NCBI GenBank assembly: GCA_013076295.1
Contig: RQOL01000718.1
Location: 434,001 to 498,000 of the forward strand
Length of the DNA stretch: 64,000 nucleotides
Direction: 5' to 3'
Source of the DNA: Sanderia malayensis
Taxonomy: Eukaryota > Cnidaria > Scyphozoa > Semaeostomeae > Pelagiidae
The notes beneath the pieces are model-generated. The model made no database searches. It saw nothing but the letters and a program-made list of their open reading frames with translations, and was not told where the DNA came from. How positions within the stretch are numbered: position 1 is the first letter of the stretch; every line of letters begins with the position of its first letter. Below, piece after piece: positions 58,901-64,000 of the stretch. A program made the translations under genes and the position numbers.

Positions 58901-60324
58901 TCTTCCTGGTTTTGTTCTTCTTGTTGTTCTTCTTCATCTTGTCCTCTATTTTCATCTTGCTTTCCTGCTCCTTCACCCTCTTCTTCTTCCTCTTCCTCTT
59001 CTTCATCTTCCTCGTTCTTGTGTTCTGGTTTTATTTGTTTTTCATCTCCACTATTGTCCTGTTCTTCTTCCTGCTGCTCCTCTTTTTCAAGATGCTTTTC
59101 TTGTTGGCCTTCATTCTTATTAAGATTTGCTTCTCCCTCAGCAAATGCTGCATTCCTTGGTTCTGGAACATTGAAAAATGAATTTCTCATACTGGACAAA
59201 TGATAATCAACGAAGATGCTTGCCCAAAAAAAGAGGTTCGGGAATAAAGGGGATGGTTAGGTGGGACAAATCTAATCTCGCAAACAAATCCCCCCTATTT
59301 TGCAAATCACATTAACAGCCCCCTATTTGGCACATGAATGGAAAATACAGAAGGTAAAAAGAAAAGTGGGAGCAACTATGACCAAATGAACGGCCTAACG
59401 ATTCCGATGGTCAAATCGACAAGAATTTCTTTCAGACATGTCTTACTAGTACCTTACTCTATGGTCTAATATCTTCAATATTTCAATGTTTATATTCAAT
59501 AATAGGCAAGCAACCTCAGTAAAATAGAGTATTATTATCGCAGCAACACCAAAATGATTCGCCATTGTATCCAAGGTGTGTGAGTCAGTTGAATTGAATA
59601 AAAACAAAAAGAAATATGACGTATTGGCATTGGATTCAAACAGTTGTAACATATTTAGGTACCCTGTTCCCTTATCCCTTCTGAATATTTCAATAATATT
59701 GTTGTCGTTTCTACACTCGGTACGGTAGCACCCACTTCGTTCATGATTAAAAACGAGATTTAATTAAATTACGAGCGAGATCCATCCTGGTGTTAACAGG
59801 GGGGACAACACTCCCCCCCAGTTCTCCCGTATCAGTGTGATAAAGCTGCTTTTTACCTGGTTCAGACAAACTATATCTGTCCTCTGTATTCCTGAATGAA
59901 AAATGACTCCATATCTCAATGTATACAAACCATATGGGAAGGAATAAATTAAGATCAGATTGTTATTTTGAAACACGCTTCAAAGATTGACTGGCATTTT
60001 CGAACGCACATGAAGTAACTGTCACTTCTTGCCAAATTCCAGCAGTCTTGCAACGAGGCATAAATAATGATCTCATCTGTCTTATCATGCATGTACCATC
60101 ATACATACCTGATGTTGAACCTGCGTGACATAACAGCCCGCTGCTTTTGAACACTTGCACATGATCCCATTTCAGCTTCGAGCTCGAAATGCAGATCACC
60201 TGGCAATGATTTCGTAATAAAATCACTAAACAACAGCTTCAAACTTTCCTGTTCTCCATTCCATAATGTCAACAACAAAGCTTGTAAACAGGATGTATAT
60301 GCTATGCTGTCATTGGCCAAAGCC
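42394..60324 (-). CDS. DUF4062-NACHT-WD40 protein (NWD1/TEP1-like STAND NTPase)
   Basis: Fourteen - strand exons with matching phases: 60324-60109, 59191-58638, 58222-58020, 57662-57326, 57057-56336, 56172-55963, 55815-54551, 53924-53654, 46984-46532, 46151-45971, 45486-45062, 44141-43944, 43558-43274 and 42690-42394, about 1870 residues. Order of parts: unplaced N-terminus, Glu/Asp-rich tract, DUF4062-like region (RIFTSSTFTDTFVERNNLM), NACHT NTPase (Walker A HGESGCGKTS, Walker B FLDSLDQL), helical linker and WD40 repeats (first one SASEDDTLKLWDLTTGEEL). This is the layout of animal NWD1 and relatives, cytosolic signal-transducing NTPases of the NLR/STAND class. The ligand cannot be inferred. 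Every frame is open even though a 6.5 kb BEL retrotransposon sits in the eighth intron. The 3' three exons are duplicated at 14097-17118. The first listed exon needs two bases from an unseen upstream exon, so the true start is unknown. Confidence 0.85.
47013..47493 (+). repeat. 5' LTR of the BEL/Pao element
   Basis: 481 bp, TG...CA ends, containing TATAAAGG near 47322. Preceded by target duplication ATATC. Confidence 0.94.
47496..47513 (+). promoter_or_regulatory. Candidate primer-binding site
   Basis: TGGTCCACCGAGCCGG begins three bases after the 5' LTR. It starts TGG as expected for pairing with a tRNA CCA end, and apart from two positions it matches the complement of animal tRNA-Tyr 3' ends as I remember them. 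Confidence 0.55.
47531..50374 (+). CDS. BEL/Pao Gag, protease and start of reverse transcriptase
   Basis: 947 codons. A coiled, charged N-terminus leads into the DUF1759-type Gag core (KLPKLELKKFGGKIAEWPEF, then DSALELLKGRYAKP). Two cysteine knuckles follow at about 48625-48830 (CAFCQEEHSPENC and CFSCLKPGHRSYKC). An aspartic protease has the active site LFDTGSHKTF near 48989. The reverse transcriptase palm begins LVGDIEKAFLNI and reaches the catalytic box FVDDLVTG near 50248. The frame is lost about 80 bases later by a single-base shift near 50340, and the following frame carries on. Structure and order match Pao/BEL elements, which encode Gag and Pol in one frame. Confidence 0.9.
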   Translation: MDKLEKAKRKRKSHRGTATKLMHKIEDVLGQENKDKLRIEQCLADLKEKAETLKVLDNEIFDLIIESADEDACDKEADEASEIKEKITYTIVTLENALKELDIESKWSEKSFQLGRTGNLSRSASRESINSVASSIANLDMNHRRVKLPKLELKKFGGKIAEWPEFWDGFRSAIHEDSQLAKVDKFKYLKSFLEEPARSVVSGFPLTDADYDSALELLKGRYAKPSVIKRAHINDLINLAPVYNEKSVQRLRHLHDQIETRFRAMEAQHVNKESYSSVVVPILLGKVPESLRNNMIRFGSNHMEWNLDDMLGALAKELEVLEGHFPIMQQAGGGGERRQDRPRPQQSRPSTASALFAGHDGQKKCAFCQEEHSPENCTKIKDVEERKHLLIKSARCFSCLKPGHRSYKCRNKISCNRCKEGNHHCAICPSLAPCISKDSQPQPTAPVLDPTASAWVGNTGSEGRVALQTALAVVNGTREGKVRVLFDTGSHKTFITAKAVSKLGLRPVRTERLGIKAFGSTESNVAMRDVVRISLGPSQGGESVSVEAFVVKDIASIPNIHIEVVKSNYSHLSKLWFSDVSGSEDTLEVDCLIGSDWLWQFQKGETIRGGPEEPVAVKTSLGWVISGPLKGEKLASVDANVNICVDSMFSLAANQKDDLDTKVQKLWDLDSLGIREGNKVHENVLDNISFTGGRYSVGLPWKLGHKPLGSNYNVSLQRLKGQVKKLEQSPTIYEQYNDIISQQAAQGIIERVTELEATGTVHYLPHRAVVRENAETTKVRVVYDASSKNRKSDASLNDCLHVGPALTPLIFDVLLRFRTNPVALVGDIEKAFLNIEIHPKDRDCLRFLWLKDIHSKNPEVVVYRFNRVVFGCNSSPFLLNCVLRHHIQKYEEEDPDFVSKMIGGFFVDDLVTGCENTEKAVSLYERAKERMKEGDFTCASGKLMIEG
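50341..52317 (+). CDS. BEL/Pao Pol continued: RT thumb, RNase H, integrase core
   Basis: Open for 658 codons after the first frameshift. It begins at the RT connection (RKWKTNDR), then KVLGITWD, the RNase-H-like HGFADASQKAYCGMIYL, and SRLELMSAR-type Pao motifs (SIPRLELMSARVLA). The integrase zinc-binding part has HARVHHNKL and CQICKRL. The integrase core has NTGVDFAGPLYVK (first Asp) and LINTDNGLTFK (second Asp). A second single-base shift near 52270 ends the frame just before the conserved glutamate region. Confidence 0.9.
   Translation: MRKWKTNDRRLAREIAVKEEEGVKERITPEIEDTSYVKETLGAPVSMGEKTKVLGITWDNHKDTWEFNLGNRGEEISKTVPTTKRGILSALASIFDPHGLVSPIAVSAKILFQELCLEKLGWDDPIPSDKSARWEEWLKDLKGTGNICIPRCVVSINKGTLLSRQLHGFADASQKAYCGMIYLVEETTEGTFTRLLCAKTRVAPLKELSIPRLELMSARVLATLMNTAIEALGPQFKIDSVRYWLDSKTALYWINNNGEWKQFVQHRVNEILGLTKKEDWGHVAGIDNPADLGSRGAKASHLKGSELWWQGPEWLRRGKESWPKGLLLQDTSVVMSERKKNANVLVTLGSKAGVSEVVKIDRHSTLSKLLRVTAYVQRFIANLRELKAGRRPKLGALEVEEMERAERLWIKDAQDSLRGSDEFEKLSVQLGVRNEDELLVCKGRLGNADFEYRRKHPILLPKQNAFTDLVIYDCHARVHHNKLRSTLTELRGRFWVPRGRQQVKRVVGKCQICKRLEGKAFKPPPTTELPSFRVTETLPFSNTGVDFAGPLYVKNNTGEMVKVYITLFTCCVTRAVHLELISDLQTSTFVNCLRRFCARRGTPRLINTDNGLTFKAADSLLKKLKLDHTFQGFLDHHRITWKFNYPSHLGGEGILKEW
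52260..53015 (+). CDS. BEL/Pao Pol end: integrase C-terminal part and DUF5641
   Basis: Continues the integrase in the third frame with SPWWGGYFERMVGSVK, including the expected glutamate, then ILTEVESTLNSRPLTYLYDE and the DUF5641 tail (KKGDLVLLREDNVKRGQWKV). Ends at a TAA shortly before the polypurine tract GGAGGGGGG (53027-53034) and the 3' LTR. Confidence 0.9.
   Translation: MEVQLPLSPWWGGYFERMVGSVKRCLRKVLGNARLSFDELSTILTEVESTLNSRPLTYLYDELGDVLTPSHLLYGHRFSSLSEGIDPHSELDESDDKVCKRFLYLTKKLSHFWNRWRKEYLTDLREFHKMSNSETVPVKKGDLVLLREDNVKRGQWKVAIVEEIIYGKDREPRGATVRKYEKGKPSILNRPLQRLYPLEISCNDSGIMNGEKQSATQDGESNVGKENESRRQSSRVAAKDARWKSKLMLDP
53037..53517 (+). repeat. 3' LTR of the BEL/Pao element
   Basis: 481 bp, same as the 5' LTR except GAGTTTCATG for GATTTTCATG. 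Followed by the target duplication ATATC. Confidence 0.94.
54551..55815 (-). CDS. NACHT-associated helical region and start of WD40 propeller
   Basis: One 1265-bp exon. It begins TRVTHKGAFINVPVLPQKTA, contains FLKLSFDEAIRWKSYLPLGE and a winged-helix-like YITASVNGLTDAEIDDVLS typical of STAND proteins, and ends in the first WD40 repeat (SLAGHSRGISCVCLTDDGKR, then SASEDDTLK). Confidence 0.87.
55963..57057 (-). CDS. NACHT NTPase domain, two exons
   Basis: Exon 57057-56336 carries the Walker A loop VVHGESGCGKTSIMAV and the following helix. Exon 56172-55963 carries the Walker B strand KVFIFLDSLDQLSADNG and the sensor-like strand VRIVVSTLPGDEY. Phase joins (G/TG and GAG/TCG) keep the frame. All residues expected for nucleotide binding are present. 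Confidence 0.87.
57326..58222 (-). CDS. DUF4062-like region, two exons
   Basis: Exons 58222-58020 and 57662-57326. Motifs: ERNNLMEKVYPKLKKYC, VVDMRWGVRDEATDDH, SELCMRELSAC and, across the intron, GPNFI then TFLGQKYGYRPFPPKI. This R-I-F-x-S-S-T-F ... MRWGV ... GxxYGxRP series is characteristic of the TIR-like DUF4062 segment that precedes NACHT in NWD1 and TEP1-type proteins. Confidence 0.85.
58638..59191 (-). CDS. Acidic N-terminal exon of the NACHT/WD40 gene
   Basis: Encodes MRNSFFNVPEPRNAAF and then about 130 residues dominated by Glu, Gln and Asp, including runs of up to nine Glu and five Asp, probably disordered. The exon ends with VRLVRIFTSSTFT, the opening strand of the DUF4062-like region, split by the intron. 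The GAA/GAG-rich DNA makes long but meaningless open frames on the + strand. Confidence 0.8.
59200..60108. other. Intron or intergenic stretch, nothing recognised
   Basis: Between the acidic exon and the probable upstream exon. It has short C-rich runs (near 59290 and 59800) but no coding or element signature. Confidence 0.4.
60109..60324 (-). CDS. Probable upstream exon of the NACHT/WD40 gene
   Basis: Bounded by a 3' splice site (GACAG at 60329-60325) and a GTATGT donor at 60108. It encodes a 71-residue helical stretch (ALANDSIAYTSCLQALLLTL...) with no family I recognise. Its last two bases AG join the T at 59191 to keep the frame of the acidic exon, which supports membership, but it could belong to another - strand gene. 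Confidence 0.5.
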
Positions 60325-60349
60325 CTGTCAACACAACACACAAGCTAAT

Positions 60350-60600
60350 GTTTGGGGGGGCCTGGGGCAAACCCGGGTCAGTTTTAAACTTTCAAACAAG
60401 CTCTCGCCAGTATGCATGCCGCATGCCTTCTCCGGCAGCGATTGCATTTCTAATTTTTTCAGGAAAGGCGAGGACAGCCATCTGGAAAGCAATGCTGAAA
60501 CGCCCAATGTTGATTGAGTTATTTGCAGAGCTGGGTACCAGTCCTCAGGTTCCTGATCATGCTTCACAGTTCACAGTGCTTAAAAAAATTTCTATTAGAA
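60350..60600 (+). pseudogene. Fragment of the HALTGCD transposon-linked protein family
   Basis: In one frame MPHAFSGSDCISNFFRKGE, and after a one-base shift in the next frame GKARTAIWKAMLKRPMLIEL and FAELGTS. Together they match the HALTGCDTxSxFxGKGKxxAWK region I recall for this family, the same block seen at 28119 in the foldback element. It is a short, frameshifted relic lying in an intron or upstream of the NACHT/WD40 gene. Confidence 0.5.
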
Positions 60601-60960
60601 CGTCAACGAGCTAAGAAATAAGATTATCTTGGATGTTTACTTAGCTTATTTTCATACTTTTGTATCAACTGGAAAAAATATTTTTAAAGCATGCATGAGC
60701 CACAATAATGAGGTTAAAGGACTCCATACTGCCCTTCTTTTACCATGGGTACCAGAGCCTCAATCGAAAAACGGAAGCAAAGAAGGGGAAGGGGGAAGAG
60801 AAAAGTGGGAAAAGAAAAAATAAAGGGGGAAAGAGAAAAGACAGGCTACCCTTCTTTAGGTGGTTTTCAATAACAAAAGCGTCATCAGCTTTCATACTCA
60901 GAAGTCCAAAATGGCGTAAGTTATCTTTATTCAACGAAGTCTCCCATTTCTCGCTTCAAC

Positions 60961-61348
60961 CAGTGGTGATTTCTAAGGGGGGCGCAGGGGGGCGGAGCCC
61001 CCCTTGTTAAAATATATTCTGAATTTGGGGGGGCGCAGCCCCCAAACAATCTCTGTACTTGTGCTCTGCAAAACTTCTCGTTATCCAGAAGTTAAAGTTT
61101 AAAGGCCTCATTTGTAAAGATTCTGATGTCCGTGGCATGCCAAATGTTAATTCTCGTATCGTCGGTGTCTTATTCAGTTGTTTCTATTCAGGTTTATAAA
61201 CCATTGTTTGGTCTTGTTTGGTTTGTGTGAGCACGTTTTTTATATTTGCGCCAATGAAAACATGGGTGTGGTCACACAAAAACCACACCCACTCTGGAGG
61301 TTTTACTTTTGGAGCCCCCCTTGTTAATTTTTTTAGAAATCACCACTG
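60961..61348. mobile_element. 388-bp hAT MITE with perfect 8-bp target duplication
   Basis: Starts CAGTGGTGATTTCTAA and ends TTAGAAATCACCACTG, exact reverse complements. GCTTCAAC occurs at 60953-60960 and 61349-61356. Internal GGGGGGCGCAGGGGGGCGGA and GGAGCCCCCCTTGTTAA segments pair. No coding capacity. Confidence 0.93.
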
Positions 61349-61356
61349 GCTTCAAC

Positions 61357-63347
61357 CACGCACCGATCGTTTTTCACGAAAACGATACTTTAAATCACAA
61401 AAACAAGGCTAAATGCCTCGCCCAATGCCTGTATACCAACAATTTTTCAAATTCAGCAACCCAAAATTGACCCCATATGTGGACAAAATCACTTGTGCCC
61501 ATCAATGCGGGAGTGGTCCCCCCCTCCCCATTTTCCGCCTGGTCTACTAGTAATTTAACAGATCTTAAAACTTTTTAAGCCCGTGTTTGCTCTGACGCAT
61601 ATCAGATTCAGAAATACAACTTTTTATAAGAATGTACTTGATAAAAATGCAGTACTCTTGGTTCATCAGAGTTCAGAAAGTTCAGTACTAGAGTTGTGAA
61701 ACCTAAGGAACTTGGCAAATTTAGATACTTAATATTTTAAGGATTTGATGTTGTGACTGTAATATATTGTATAATGTAAAAATGATATTTATTTTGTAGG
61801 TAGCACAGTCTTAAGATAATTTTCGTGCTGAAAAAAGAAAGTTTGAGAACTGTTCTGGAAAAAACTTCTCATGTGCACCAACTCCCGCCCACTTTTGAAT
61901 TTTGAACACTCGATTGCCATGTGCTCTGCTGGCCTGGCTGCTCAGAGAAATGACAGCATCATGTACATATTAGAATAAAGATACAAGTACCAAAACCTTG
62001 TTGCATGTACAAAATGAAGAACATTGAACGTGATATCTACTTCCACAAAAGACTTGATATGGAAGCTCTTAAGGCACTGGCAAAAAGGTAACTCGGAGTA
62101 ATTTTTGTTTTCATCCTGTGCAGGATTAGGCCACCAGACTCATTACAAAGTATTGTAGCAAATCTTTACCAATGTCTGAATTGTGTTGCATTGCATCGAA
62201 GTTATGTTGCTTTTTTGAATCCGTTCTGTCTCTTATTTAACATTCCCTTGAGAATAAAGATATTTCACACAGTAAAAGTAAAAACCAAACAACAGTTTGC
62301 TTTAAATAGTGAAACTTTCAAGTTGATGCAAACAATTGTGTCAGTACACAGGCGTATAGGAGTGTATCAAAAAGCGCGTTATGCACCACAAAGAAAAGGG
62401 TATCATCCGTTACACCAAAAACGCGCATAATGTTAATCACAAGAGGGCAATTTTTATTCATAAGTGGATTCATAGGCGTAGAGTTATATTTTCTCCAGGG
62501 GGGGGGGCGCTCAAATGGGAATTTCATTCTGTGTTTCTTATGATACGAGAAACAAGAAAAACAAGTAATATTTTAGTAACAATGCGAATAATACATTGCC
62601 GCCATTGTTGTCAACCTTGTTTAAAGACAATGCAATTCAAGGCAATTCAGAAGCTTGAAAATGTTTGCTACCTTGAAATAGCTCGACGCTCCCATCTTGA
62701 TGATATTCCCTAGGCTGGAAATATCAAGCTTGATAAACCGTTTTCACATAAACAAATAAGCCTTTTGCATTACTTTTTGGTTTAAAAAGATAATAAATTC
62801 GCTTAGATCACAATCAACACCAAAGTAAAGGACGTCACTTTCAAAATGGTGTGTTTTGCTCCTTTCGTCTTTACCTTCCACTTTGCCGCAATTTGTTTTC
62901 CTCTATTGAGTACCAGGGCAGCGCTTGAATACGCAGTGTTAAACAGAATGAGATTGAGAATTAGCAGCAATTAGCTAACTAACACTCACATTGCCATTTA
63001 CAGTGCTAAGAAAAATATTGACAATGCATGCAAATTGTAAATTTGAATTGAGTCAGTAATTTAGCTAGTTAAAGTGATATTTTACGTGTAAGAACATTTT
63101 AGAGTAGCATTAAAGGGAATGTTGAGTGAATAGAAGTTTGTTTCATTTAGAGCTGAATTTCTTTATTGCTGCCTTATGTATTGTTGTTGCTCCATCGTGT
63201 TCTTTGCCATTAATCAGCCGAAACTGATTACGACATTAGGACTTATTGATTGTTTTTCTGAAGTTTGTGTAGACATATTTCTACCCTGATTTGCAACTGA
63301 AGTGTTTCTCCCTCTCTTTATTTTCATGCTACTGAGACTGTCTGCTT
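61357..63347. other. Gene-free stretch
   Basis: No supported exon or complete element. A G-run (GGGGGGGGGCGCT near 62500) resembles the ends of the MITEs nearby, but I could not pair it with a partner. Confidence 0.4.
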
Positions 63348-63996
63348 TCAATCGGACATATCATTAAGTTCATATGTTCCATGCTCAATGTCATCCTCCT
63401 TCTCAGCGACATTATCTAGTTTATCCTTGATTGTCTTTTCAGCCTTGTTCGTTTGTCTATTTTTCTCTTTTCCTGTTTCCTTATTTTCTTCCTTCTTCTT
63501 CTTGTCTTCATGTTTGATTTCGGCCTGTTGTCGGGCCATCCTGGTGAATACAATTTACGACTATAATCTTATGGTGTTCTTGGTATGAATTATCCTCTTT
63601 GCTGTGAAGAAGCTTATTTCTGCATTCAATCTTTGTTTGACTCTCGTCACTATCTTCACTGTCTTCATAAGTAACCTGACTTTCTCCATTATTGTCATTT
63701 GCAATCATGACTTTGCTTGATCTTTTTTTAAAAGCATTTTTTAATTTAATGGATAGGCTTCTTCTGTCCTGCTTATCTTTCCTTTTAACAACCCTTTTCA
63801 AAGCATCTTGATTATGGCCTAAATTACTCGGACCTGGCACTGGCTCGGTTTCTATCGCATTTCTTTTCTCTTCTTTGGCAGCCCTCTTCTCTTCCTTTTT
63901 CGCCGTTCTTTGTTTCTTGTCCGTTTTGTTGTTTTTTATCTTTTTATTATTATTCTTCTCTTTGACTATCTTATCTTCTTTCGTCTCCTTCTTCAA
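63348..63996 (-). CDS. Lysine/glutamate-rich ORF, partial, unassigned
   Basis: A - strand frame (63996-63508) runs off the window edge and encodes a very basic, low-complexity protein (KKEEKRAAKEEKRNAIETEP, then RRSLSIKLKNAFKKRSSKV and an acidic YEDSEDSDESQ). A second frame (63539-63348) starting MARQQAEIKHEDKKKK continues similar composition and ends in a stop. The two frames overlap and I found no clean splice joining them. It may be an exon of a gene upstream of, or the 5' part of, the NACHT/WD40 gene. No family recognised. Confidence 0.35.
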
Positions 63997-64000
63997 TTTT

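Noticed and set aside
58678..59203. Long + strand open frames rich in Ser, Phe and Leu
   Set aside because: They are the antisense of the GAA/GAG-rich acidic exon on the - strand.
1..63996. tRNA, rRNA or other structural RNA genes
   Set aside because: I looked for tRNA box motifs and rRNA-like segments and found none I could support by eye.

Overview
The window is a piece of animal nuclear DNA. It is AT-rich, its genes are split by short GT-AG introns, and it is dense in eukaryotic transposable elements. The mix (BEL/Pao LTR element, CR1/L2-like LINEs, P-element with THAP-type transposase, hAT and TA/TTAA MITEs, and an uncharacterised element-linked protein family I associate with cnidarians and other aquatic invertebrates) together with a DUF4062-NACHT-WD40 gene suggests an aquatic invertebrate, possibly a cnidarian. 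That assignment is inference.

Layout. (1) 299-1595 holds the last four exons of a sorting nexin 17 (SNX17) homologue on the + strand. (2) 4866-17241 and 23094-44300 are two direct copies (A and B) of one segmental duplication. Each carries a four-exon secreted FAD-dependent oxidoreductase gene (+) followed by the convergent 3' end of a large NACHT/WD40 gene (-). Copy A has only the last three WD exons. Copy B continues into the whole gene, which runs on the - strand from about 60324 to 42394 in 14 phase-compatible exons: acidic N-terminus, DUF4062-like region, NACHT NTPase, WD40 repeats. (3) The 5.8 kb spacer between the copies holds a decayed open reading frame of an uncharacterised transposon-linked protein family, broken by a hAT MITE and a LINE. 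(4) The end of the window (60350-63996) has a second fragment of that family, a hAT MITE with a perfect 8-bp target duplication, and an unassigned lysine-rich - strand ORF running off the edge.

The two duplicate copies act as each other's empty-site controls. Copy B carries a 3.2 kb foldback element inside exon 2 of the oxidoreductase, a LINE (itself holding a nested MITE) in intron 3, an apparently intact P-element, a 1.1 kb palindromic hAT element and a 0.7 kb inverted-repeat element. Copy A carries a TA-flanked MITE and a TTAA-flanked element that B lacks. An almost new BEL/Pao retrotransposon (LTRs differ at one base; 5-bp target duplication) sits antisense in an intron of the NACHT/WD40 gene, about 24 bases from a 3' splice site. 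Oxidoreductase A looks functional. Copy B looks separated from its signal peptide by the foldback insertion, although the rest of its frame is open.
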